A stretch of 7,474 nt of DNA from Methanobacteriota archaeon (lineage in GTDB: Archaea; Thermoplasmatota; Thermoplasmata; RBG-16-68-12): the NCBI GenBank assembly GCA_005879015.1, contig VBMC01000066.1:1-7474 (forward strand), read 5' to 3'. Shown in pieces: positions 1-5,792 of the stretch. A program made the position numbers and the translations under genes. The notes below the pieces were generated by a model. The model saw nothing but the letters and a program-made list of their open reading frames with translations, was not told the origin of the DNA and ran no database searches. Position 1 is the stretch's first letter; every line of letters begins with the position of its first letter.

Positions 1-11
1 TCGGGTTCTTC

Positions 12-18
12 GGAGAGG
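12..18 (+). promoter_or_regulatory. Shine-Dalgarno site of the lamin-tail protein gene
   Basis: GGAGAGG lies 6 bases before the ATG at 25 and can pair with the 3' end of archaeal 16S rRNA. It supports this start. It also suggests the gene has a leader or is internal to an operon, whereas the other genes here look leaderless. Confidence 0.55.
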
Positions 19-24
19 CGAGCA

Positions 25-1551
25 ATGCGAGGGCGCGCACCGACGATCGTGTGCCTGCTTTTGCTCGAACTGCCGCTCGTCCTCCTCCTCGGGACCGGGT
101 CTGTGATCGCGCCTCCTCCGATCGCGATGCGGACGCAAGGCCATGCCCTCGACCAATCGGGTTCTCCGCTCCCTGCGGGGACGCCGATTCGTACGTTCGT
201 TGACGGCGTCAACTATACGACGGGGCGATTCCCGAGGGACTCCATGGCGGTCCAGAACGGAATCGGATCGTTCGCCATTCTCACGGTGGGAAATTCGAAG
301 ACGCCCGCGAACGCCTCCGATACGCCCTCCGTCCAGGAAGGAGCGAATTTGGGAGACCTGGTGGTCTACGCTGCGGGCGATTTTACCAGCGCCACTGGCG
401 TATTCCAGGAATCGTTCGTCTGGTCTCCCGGAAATGTAACGATCCAAGATCTCCACCTGGGCGCCGCTTCTTCGACGCCCGAACCGGTGAAGATCGCGGG
501 CATTGTCACCCTACCCGCACAGGGCGGGAATCAATATGCCTTCGTGTGCAACCCGACGGGTTCCCCGGTGTCCCTTGCAGACTACTATCTGGAGCGCGAC
601 GCACCGGGTTCCTACCATGGCGGAAGTCTCAGCCTGACCGGGGTGGCCGCCTCCATCTCCTCCGTGCGCGTGAACCTCTCATCGCCCTCCTGGCTCACGC
701 CGACCGGGGACGCGTTGAAGCTGGTGTATCGGAATCCCAAGGGCGGCGCCGCCAGCGCGGGTGGACAGGACATCGTCGTGGACCGCGTTGAATTCAACGC
801 CACGCGCAACGGCACACTGTCCTGGGAACCTGGCAATACGATCCTAGGCGATGCGTCGGCCCCCGGTCCCGGACAAATCCTCCAACGGGACGGGAGTTGC
901 ACGGACACGAATGACCCGCGAGATTTCTCCCTCGCAATGGAGCCGGGGACATCAGCGAACGGGCGTCCGACCGTCGCGATCACCGTCCCGTCCCCTGGCC
1001 AACAGATGCCTGCCGGCACCACGGTGACGTTCACCTGGACGATGTCGGACGATGTGTTCCTCAACGTCTACCTCCATGTCTGGGCGAATGTGACGATCGG
1101 GAATGGGACGATCCCCCTGGTCGTGGACCAAACCGGCGTGACGTCGGTCACATGGACAACGCGGGACATCGTGGCGACCGATCTGGTCTTTCGAGTCGAT
1201 GTCCAGGATCCGTTCGGCGCCCACACGACGGCGTCCACGACGTTCTCCTTGACCCGACAATCCCCGATCGCCCTCATCGCCGCGATCCTGATCGCCGTCG
1301 TCCTCATCGTCTTCGTCCTCTTTGGATACCGTCGGGCTCGGAAGCATGATCAAGCCTCGAAGTCTCCCCCTCCGGCGAAGCCTCCCGCGGCGCCCGCGGC
1401 CCCCCTGCCGATCGCGCCTCCGATCGGCGCCGTGCTGGCCGGCGGGGACAAGAAAGTCTGCCCGCGATGTCACACCGCTGTCAAGGTCGAGGACGTGACC
1501 TGCTTCTTCTGCGGCTACAAATTCACGGAAGAAAATGCGCCGCCACCGTAA
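25..1551 (+). CDS. Surface-anchored lamin-tail/Ig-like protein with cytoplasmic zinc ribbon
   Basis: This 508-residue protein is probably exported and held in the membrane by one helix. Residues 1-30 form a signal peptide with a long leucine-rich core. Residues about 31-150 are a beta-rich region that I cannot assign. Residues about 154-305 resemble a lamin-tail domain, best seen in the C-terminal signature of an R-D-G followed by DTNDPRDF. Residues 313-412 look like an Ig-like beta sandwich. Residues 415-435 are the membrane helix, followed by RRARKH, which suits a cytoplasmic side. A Pro/Ala linker then leads to a zinc ribbon with Cys 479, 482, 493 and 496. Several N-x-S/T sequons lie in the outer part. 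The ATG is preceded by GGAGAGG at 6 bases, so it has a Shine-Dalgarno site, unlike its neighbours. The ligand and role are unknown. The architecture is seen in the sequence; the topology is inferred. Confidence 0.85.
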   Translation: MRGRAPTIVCLLLLELPLVLLLGTGSVIAPPPIAMRTQGHALDQSGSPLPAGTPIRTFVDGVNYTTGRFPRDSMAVQNGIGSFAILTVGNSKTPANASDTPSVQEGANLGDLVVYAAGDFTSATGVFQESFVWSPGNVTIQDLHLGAASSTPEPVKIAGIVTLPAQGGNQYAFVCNPTGSPVSLADYYLERDAPGSYHGGSLSLTGVAASISSVRVNLSSPSWLTPTGDALKLVYRNPKGGAASAGGQDIVVDRVEFNATRNGTLSWEPGNTILGDASAPGPGQILQRDGSCTDTNDPRDFSLAMEPGTSANGRPTVAITVPSPGQQMPAGTTVTFTWTMSDDVFLNVYLHVWANVTIGNGTIPLVVDQTGVTSVTWTTRDIVATDLVFRVDVQDPFGAHTTASTTFSLTRQSPIALIAAILIAVVLIVFVLFGYRRARKHDQASKSPPPAKPPAAPAAPLPIAPPIGAVLAGGDKKVCPRCHTAVKVEDVTCFFCGYKFTEENAPPP

Positions 1552-1553
1552 CC

Positions 1554-1560
1554 ATATTAT
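1554..1560 (+). promoter_or_regulatory. TATA-like box upstream of proS
   Basis: ATATTAT sits just after the stop of the upstream gene, centred about 32 bases before the ATG at 1589. Archaeal transcription usually starts about 26 bases after the TATA centre, so the leader would be only a few bases. The region before the ATG is pyrimidine-rich with no Shine-Dalgarno motif. This is an inference from spacing and composition. Confidence 0.45.
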
Positions 1561-1588
1561 CGCCATCGTTCCTTGGCCCCGTCATCCC

Positions 1589-2983
1589 ATGCGGAAGGAC
1601 GAGGAGTTCAGCGAGTGGTATAACGGCGTCATCGACCGCGCGGAGCTCAGCGACAAGCGCTACCCGATCAAAGGGATGAACGTCTGGCGGCCGTATGGCT
1701 GGGCGATCATGAAGTTGATCGACCAGGCGATCCGGGAGGAGTTCGATTCGACCGGCCACGGCGAGGTGAACTTTCCCGTCCTGATCCCGGAGACGGAGTT
1801 CCAAAAGGAGGCGGAGCACGTCAAGGGATTCGAGGGCGACGTCTTCTGGGTCACGCACGGCGGCCTGAACGAGCTCGACGTGAAGCTCGTGCTCCGCCCC
1901 ACGTCGGAGACCGCCATGTACCCCATGTTCAAGCTGTGGATCCGCAGCCATGCGGACCTCCCACTCAAGGTGTACCAGATCGTCCCCGTCTTCCGGTACG
2001 AGACGAAGATGACCCGGAGCTTCATGCGCGTTCGGGAGATCCATTTCTTCGAGGCGCACACGGCCCACGCCAGCTTCGAGGACGCCGAGCAACAGATCCG
2101 CGAGGACCTCCAGATGAACGAGCGGATCATGCGACTCCTGGCCCTTCCGTACCTGATCTCGCGGCGGCCGGACTGGGACAAGTTCCCCGGTGCCCATTAC
2201 AGTTTGGGGGCGGACACCCTCTTGCCGTCCGGGAGGGCCGCCCAGCTCGCGACGTTCCACCACTACCGCGACAATTTCGCGAAGGTGTACGACGTCACCT
2301 ATGAGACGGAGAAAGGCGAGCACCGGTTCGTCCACCAGACGACGGACGGGATGAGCGAGCGGCTCCTCGGCGCGTTGATCTCGATCCACGGCGACGAGAA
2401 GGGCCTCGTCCTCCCGCCGGCGGCGGCTCCCGTGCAGGCCGTCGTCGTCCCGATCCTCGAGAAAGGTCGTCAGGAAGAGATGCTCCTGGAGGCCCAACGC
2501 TTATTCCTCGAGCTCCGTGAACGGATGCGAGTGAGGCTGGACGATCGCGATATCCGACCGGGGGAGAAGTACTACGAATGGGAGGCCCGAGGCGTCCCTC
2601 TCCGGGTCGAACTGGGGCCCCGCGACCTGGCGAAGAACGTCATCACCGCCGTCCGCCGGGATACCGGCGAGAAGCGGGAGTTGCCGCGCGAAGGCCTCCC
2701 GGATCGTCTCCGTTCCGTCCTCGACCTCATGCAGATCGCGATGTGGGACCGCGCGGAGAAACTCATGAAAGACAACACGTTCACGATCACTTCCTTGGCG
2801 GACGCCCGCGACGGCTTCAACCGGATGGGTTGGTGTGGGAAGGATTCTTGCGGGAAAGCGATCACCGAGAAGACGGGGATGAACGTGCTAGGGACGCCGT
2901 TCTATCCGGAGCCATTCGAAGGAACGTGTATCGTCTCCGGCGAGCCGACGAAACAGGTCCTGTACGCTGCAAAGGCCTATTAA
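1589..2983 (+). CDS. proS: Prolyl-tRNA synthetase, archaeal/eukaryotic type
   Basis: A class II aminoacyl-tRNA synthetase that charges tRNA(Pro) with proline in the cytoplasm. The protein is 464 residues and starts MRKDEEFSEWYN, the usual N-terminus of the archaeal type; an in-frame ATG at 1535 overlaps the previous gene and is less likely. The PTSE proline-site loop is at about 104-107, motif 2 (FRYE) at 135-138 and motif 3 (GMSERLLGA) with Arg258. An anticodon-binding domain follows at about 280-400, then the C-terminal zinc domain, ending in the conserved final Tyr. There is no bacterial editing insertion. In the zinc domain Cys416, Cys421 and Cys447 are present, but the expected fourth Cys, three residues after Cys447, is Ser450. 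It is convergent with the small membrane-protein gene downstream. The identification is firm. Confidence 0.97.
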   Translation: MRKDEEFSEWYNGVIDRAELSDKRYPIKGMNVWRPYGWAIMKLIDQAIREEFDSTGHGEVNFPVLIPETEFQKEAEHVKGFEGDVFWVTHGGLNELDVKLVLRPTSETAMYPMFKLWIRSHADLPLKVYQIVPVFRYETKMTRSFMRVREIHFFEAHTAHASFEDAEQQIREDLQMNERIMRLLALPYLISRRPDWDKFPGAHYSLGADTLLPSGRAAQLATFHHYRDNFAKVYDVTYETEKGEHRFVHQTTDGMSERLLGALISIHGDEKGLVLPPAAAPVQAVVVPILEKGRQEEMLLEAQRLFLELRERMRVRLDDRDIRPGEKYYEWEARGVPLRVELGPRDLAKNVITAVRRDTGEKRELPREGLPDRLRSVLDLMQIAMWDRAEKLMKDNTFTITSLADARDGFNRMGWCGKDSCGKAITEKTGMNVLGTPFYPEPFEGTCIVSGEPTKQVLYAAKAY

Positions 2984-2996
2984 GACGGTTCCGTCT
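2983..2996. terminator. Short inverted repeat after proS, possible terminator
   Basis: AGACGG-TT-CCGTCT begins on the last base of the proS stop codon and lies between two convergent genes. A two-base loop is too tight, so a real hairpin would have a 5-bp stem and a GTTC loop. No T-run follows on either strand. It is a weak candidate. Confidence 0.2.
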
Positions 2997-3028
2997 CAGC
3001 GGGCGATTCGTCGAGGATCCTGCGGGGC

Positions 3029-3229
3029 CTACTTCCGATAGAGGAGCATCCCGACGATTCCGAAACCGACAAGCACGGTCGTGACAGCGTAGGCGCCGAC
3101 CCATTCCGGGCGGAGGAGGTTCCACGATCCGTACGTGGCGCCCCAGATCAGGTAGAACAGGATGCCGCCGGCGAAGCTGAGCGCGTAGAACCAGAACGCG
3201 ATCGCGCGGGGAAAGGCGACCTCCGCCAC
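3029..3229 (-). CDS. Small protein with two membrane helices, unknown function
   Basis: A 66-residue hydrophobic protein that I do not recognise. Helix 1 spans about residues 9-30 and helix 2 about 43-63. They are joined by a short loop rich in aromatic residues (YGSWNLLRPEW), and the protein ends in LLYRK. I prefer the GTG at 3229 because a TATA-like run on the minus strand, centred near 3257, lies 27-28 bases upstream, as expected for a leaderless gene. A TTG at 3241 would add four residues (70 in total) but sits too close to that box. It follows the 282-residue membrane protein gene on the same strand by about 40 bases, so readthrough from that gene is possible. A clear start and a clean two-helix pattern make it a likely real gene. 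Confidence 0.7.
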   Translation of the reverse strand: MAEVAFPRAIAFWFYALSFAGGILFYLIWGATYGSWNLLRPEWVGAYAVTTVLVGFGIVGMLLYRK

Positions 3230-3253
3230 GCTTGCGACCAAGTGAGGTCCGAC

Positions 3254-3260
3254 TAAAAAC
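3254..3260 (-). promoter_or_regulatory. TATA-like box for the small membrane protein
   Basis: Read on the minus strand this is GTTTTTA, the only A/T run in a GC-rich gap. Its centre is 27-28 bases before the GTG at 3229, which fits a leaderless transcript. The assignment rests on spacing alone. Confidence 0.35.
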
Positions 3261-3268
3261 CTTTCCCG

Positions 3269-4117
3269 TCACGCCTTGGGTCGCCGCTGGGGCCGGAGGG
3301 GCGCGATCGTCCGGGCCAGCCGCCCGCGGGTCCGCGCCCACCACGTTTCGACGCGCGGGAAGGTCCCCGGGTTCTCCTCGACCCAGAAGAGGAACGCGAG
3401 GAGGAGGAAGAAGACGACGAGGGCGATCAGGAGGTAGAACGGCCAGCGGGGGATCGGTTCCTTCACGCCGAAGGCGGAGTCGGGGATGATTCCGTCAACG
3501 CGGGACACGCCAAGGAAACCCGCGAGCATCGTGACGTTCAGGTGACCGCGGCAATTCGGAAGGTTGCACGGATCGGCCTCGGGGATCGTGGCGGCAAGCC
3601 ATTGCGCCCGCGTGAAGAACCCCGGGGACACCATCCGGAACAGGTTTCCGGTCACGTTCCCATCGAACTCGAGCCAGAACCGCACGAAATAGCTGGACTG
3701 GGAGAAAATAGAGCCGTGCGGCATGTCGTGGCTGTCGGGAGCCGTGAGGACGGTGAAACTCAGCGAGCGGGAGGAGGCATTCGCGACGGTCGCATTGGTC
3801 CACACCCATTCCTTCGTTCCCGTTTCGGCGATCCGCGGGTACGCGTACGGCCACGCGGAATCGACGGGCACGCTCTCGTCGATGGTCGCGTACCGGTAGA
3901 TGCTCGCATTGAGCCGCACATTTCGCATCGGCTCCGTGTACGTCGAGTTGAAGTAGAACACGAAACGACCGCTTTCGCCCGGGGCGAGCTCAGGCGTCTC
4001 CTGAACGCTGATGAGTTTGTTCACCTTGCCGACGGCGGCGAAGTCCTCGGCCATCGCTGCGGGCACAAGGAGCATGGCGATGAAGAGGAGCGAAAGGGCC
4101 AGGGCCGGGGCCCGCAT
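3269..4117 (-). CDS. Secreted, membrane-anchored protein of unknown function
   Basis: A 282-residue protein. Residues 1-23 are a signal peptide ending AMA before Glu-Asp. Residues 24-222 form a beta-rich exported region with six N-x-S/T sequons (Asn 57, 70, 108, 113, 154 and 194) and two cysteines, 184 and 189, that could form a disulfide. The N-terminal part, with its APGESGRFVFYF stretch, resembles the beta-sandwich domains common in archaeal surface proteins, but I cannot name a family. A single helix at 226-246 is followed by a 36-residue basic tail rich in Arg and Trp, which suits a cytoplasmic end. The reading frame stays open upstream to 4363, but the signal peptide and a TATA-like box about 30 bases upstream fix the start at 4117. 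It is divergent from the taw2-like gene and lies upstream of the small two-helix protein. Confidence 0.82.
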   Translation of the reverse strand: MRAPALALSLLFIAMLLVPAAMAEDFAAVGKVNKLISVQETPELAPGESGRFVFYFNSTYTEPMRNVRLNASIYRYATIDESVPVDSAWPYAYPRIAETGTKEWVWTNATVANASSRSLSFTVLTAPDSHDMPHGSIFSQSSYFVRFWLEFDGNVTGNLFRMVSPGFFTRAQWLAATIPEADPCNLPNCRGHLNVTMLAGFLGVSRVDGIIPDSAFGVKEPIPRWPFYLLIALVVFFLLLAFLFWVEENPGTFPRVETWWARTRGRLARTIAPLRPQRRPKA

Positions 4118-4144
4118 GTTACGCGCCGAAGTTGGTCGCCCCTC

Positions 4145-4166
4145 ATATACATATCGCGGAGTATAT
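4145..4166. promoter_or_regulatory. Divergent promoter region with inverted TATA-like elements
   Basis: ATATAC (4145-4150) and its exact reverse complement GTATAT (4161-4166) are separated by 10 bases in the gap between two divergent genes. The left copy, read leftward, is about 30 bases from the ATG at 4117. For the rightward gene, the left copy fits a leaderless GTG at 4178, while the right copy fits a start of transcription near 4190 and the ATG at 4208. The inverted repeat is seen directly; promoter function is inferred. Confidence 0.5.
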
Positions 4167-4207
4167 CGAGCAAAAGAGTGAAACCCGCGATTCCGTTCGC
4201 GAGACGC

Positions 4208-5242
4208 ATGCCGGTCCTCGCGGTCGCGAGGGAGCGCGCGGAGGATCTCCTCCAGGAATTGATGGCCCTCCAACTCGTTGATGAAACGCGGAAGATCACG
4301 AAAAGCGGCCGAGAGATCCTCATCCCGGTCGTGGGTGAGCCGCCTATCCCCTTGGCACGCCATGGCGCGCGATGGAAGACCGACGAACGTTTGCCCAGCC
4401 GGTCGCCGGCGCGAAATCCGCGAGACCGTCTCGACGAGCGGTTGCGAGCGGCGGGAATTCCCTTAGCGATCGCGCCGCGACGCTGGAAGCGGCTCGGCGA
4501 TGTCGTAATCCTCCGAATTCTCCCGGGGGCGCAGGCGCACGCTCGTGCGATGGCCGAGATCTACGGATCTGTCCTCGGGGCGCGAACCGTGGTGCAAGAC
4601 ATTTCCGGTATCCACGGGCCCCTGCGCCTTCCCGACTTTGAGGTGCTCTGGGGAGACGGGACCGAGACCGTGTATCTGGAGGGCGGGGTTCGCTATGCCT
4701 TCGACGTCGCGCGTGTGATGCTTTCGCCGGGTAACATCAAAGAACGACTCGCGATCACGAATCGCGTCCGGCCTGGAGCCGTCGTGGCTGACCTGTTCGC
4801 GGGGATTGGCTACTTCACATTACCCCTTGCATTGCGCTCTCACCCCGAGATCGTGTACGCGTGTGAACTGAATCCGATCAGCTTTCAATACCTGGTCCGG
4901 AACATTCGACTGAATCGGGCGACGAACGTGGTCCCCCTCCTGGGGGATTGCCGCGACGTCATGCCTCGCGGCGTGGCGGACTGGGTAATCATGGGCCACT
5001 TCGATGCCCGCGAATACCTCGACGTGGCCTTCGCGGTGCTCCGGACGAGGGGGACAATCGTGTATCATGAGCTGTGTCCGAAGGAGCAGTTTCCGGATGC
5101 ACTGGCCCGACGTCTCGCGGCGGCCACCCGAGCGAACTGGCGGAATGTGACGCAGATGCACACGCGAATCGTGAAATCGTACGCGCCCGGCATCGTGCAC
5201 GCGGTCGCCGAGTTCGAAGTGAGTCCTCGGCACCGGATGTGA
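4208..5242 (+). CDS. taw2: tRNA(Phe) 4-demethylwyosine aminocarboxypropyltransferase, Taw2/TYW2-like
   Basis: Probably transfers the 3-amino-3-carboxypropyl group of S-adenosylmethionine to C7 of 4-demethylwyosine at position 37 of tRNA(Phe), after Trm5 and Taw1 have acted (EC 2.5.1.114). The protein is 344 residues. Residues 1-42 look like the small N-terminal D1 domain of the Trm5/TYW2 family, followed by the D2 region. The Rossmann-fold catalytic domain has motif I DLFAGIGYF at 195-203 and the acidic residue Glu220 at the end of strand 2. Where Trm5 methyltransferases have Asn-Leu-Pro, this protein has VIMGHFDAREYL (Gly263), matching the Taw2 pattern. The C-terminal IVKSYAPG is typical of the family. 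An in-frame GTG at 4178 would add ten residues and fits a leaderless promoter; the ATG is preferred by domain start. Trm5 activity is the alternative. Confidence 0.88.
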   Translation: MPVLAVARERAEDLLQELMALQLVDETRKITKSGREILIPVVGEPPIPLARHGARWKTDERLPSRSPARNPRDRLDERLRAAGIPLAIAPRRWKRLGDVVILRILPGAQAHARAMAEIYGSVLGARTVVQDISGIHGPLRLPDFEVLWGDGTETVYLEGGVRYAFDVARVMLSPGNIKERLAITNRVRPGAVVADLFAGIGYFTLPLALRSHPEIVYACELNPISFQYLVRNIRLNRATNVVPLLGDCRDVMPRGVADWVIMGHFDAREYLDVAFAVLRTRGTIVYHELCPKEQFPDALARRLAAATRANWRNVTQMHTRIVKSYAPGIVHAVAEFEVSPRHRM

Positions 5243-5252
5243 TTTCGAAGCG

Positions 5253-5262
5253 AAATAAATTT
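5253..5262 (+). promoter_or_regulatory. TATA-like box for the zinc-ribbon repeat protein
   Basis: AAATAAATTT is an A/T-only run in a GC-rich region, beginning 10 bases after the stop of the taw2-like gene. Its centre is about 33 bases before the ATG at 5291, giving a leader of only a few bases. It overlaps the upstream TTG at 5261, which argues against that codon as the start. Confidence 0.5.
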
Positions 5263-5290
5263 GAACGATGAGCTCATTGTATTCTCGGTA

Positions 5291-5728
5291 ATGGAAATGA
5301 ACTGCGTCAAATGCGGCTCCGAATTTCCGCCGGGCCAAAGGTATTGTCCGGTATGTGGCGCCCCTCGGGGCGAGATGGACCGTCTGGTCTCGCAGGCCCG
5401 AACGGCGGCCGGGAAGGCCATCGGGGCGAGCGTCGCGGCATTGGACCGGGCGTCGAACGAGGTGCAGCCTGCGATCGAACGGATCGCGAATGCCTTGCGG
5501 CCCGCGGCGGACGAGATTGGCAAAGCGTTGCAACCCTTCGCCGACACCACCGTCCGAGCGGCGAATGAGATCGCGAATGCCGTCCAACCGGTAGCCGAGG
5601 AGACCGTCGAAGCCGCTCGATTGGTTCGCGACAAGACAGTCGCGGTCGTCCGTCCCGCCGTCACCAAGGCGGTGGAACGAACCGGGCACGCCATTCAGAA
5701 AATCCGCGAGAGGGTTCGCCGCACGTAG
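5291..5728 (+). CDS. Zinc-ribbon protein with 11-residue amphipathic helix repeats
   Basis: A 145-residue protein of no family I can name. A zinc ribbon at the N-terminus has Cys 5, 8, 19 and 22 (CxxC, 10 residues, CxxC). From about residue 31 to the end it is Ala-rich and looks helical throughout. Residues 58-141 are built from seven 11-residue units, interrupted by one 7-residue unit (91-97). Their rough pattern is V/L-Q/R-P-A, then charged residues, a hydrophobic residue at position 8 and Ala at position 11. Eleven-residue repeats of this sort occur in apolipoproteins, synucleins and LEA proteins, which form membrane-lying helices. The last 16 residues are basic (KIRERVRRT). There is no signal peptide or membrane helix, so it is probably cytoplasmic or peripheral to the membrane. 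It lies between the taw2-like gene and the NfeD gene, all on the same strand. A membrane or nucleic-acid scaffold role is only a guess. Confidence 0.8.
   Translation: MEMNCVKCGSEFPPGQRYCPVCGAPRGEMDRLVSQARTAAGKAIGASVAALDRASNEVQPAIERIANALRPAADEIGKALQPFADTTVRAANEIANAVQPVAEETVEAARLVRDKTVAVVRPAVTKAVERTGHAIQKIRERVRRT
5462..5713 (+). repeat. Coding repeat: seven 33-base units encoding 11-residue helices
   Basis: The protein units start at residues 58, 69, 80, 98, 109, 120 and 131, with a short 7-residue unit at 91-97. Pro at unit position 3 recurs in five of the seven (VQP, LRP, LQP, VQP, VRP). The repeat is much clearer in the protein than in the DNA, so it is old or under selection rather than a recent duplication. 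Confidence 0.6.
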
Positions 5729-5762
5729 AAAACCCGACGAGACCGGGAGTGCCATCCAAACC

Positions 5763-5771
5763 GTTTTCTAC
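5763..5771 (+). promoter_or_regulatory. TATA-like box for the NfeD-family gene
   Basis: GTTTTCTAC is centred about 26 bases before the GTG at 5793, the spacing expected for a leaderless transcript. No Shine-Dalgarno motif is visible before that GTG. The match to an archaeal TATA box is only moderate. Confidence 0.35.
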
Positions 5772-5792
5772 ACAGGCAGACCTAGTGGATTC

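Noticed and set aside
1535..1588. Upstream ATG for proS
   Set aside because: It adds 18 residues unlike any ProRS N-terminus, overlaps the previous gene and includes the TATA-like box.
1523..2497. 324-codon open frame antisense to proS
   Set aside because: A shadow of high-GC coding sequence: Arg/Asp/Val-rich with no domain or start signal, opposite a firmly identified gene.
3542..4207. Long in-frame extension upstream of the taw2-like gene
   Set aside because: It lies almost wholly antisense to the secreted protein gene, is low-complexity and Arg/Gly/Glu-rich, and shows no family similarity. The D1 domain begins at the ATG 4208.
4118..4363. N-terminal extension of the secreted protein on the minus strand
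   Set aside because: The signal peptide begins at 4117, a TATA-like box lies just upstream, and the extension overlaps the taw2-like gene.
5261..5290. TTG start ten residues upstream of the zinc-ribbon repeat protein
   Set aside because: The TTG lies inside the A/T-rich box, and the ribbon begins right after the ATG at 5291.
4820..5755. 311-codon open frame on the minus strand across taw2 and the repeat protein
   Set aside because: It is antisense to two supported genes and has shadow-like composition with no recognisable domain.
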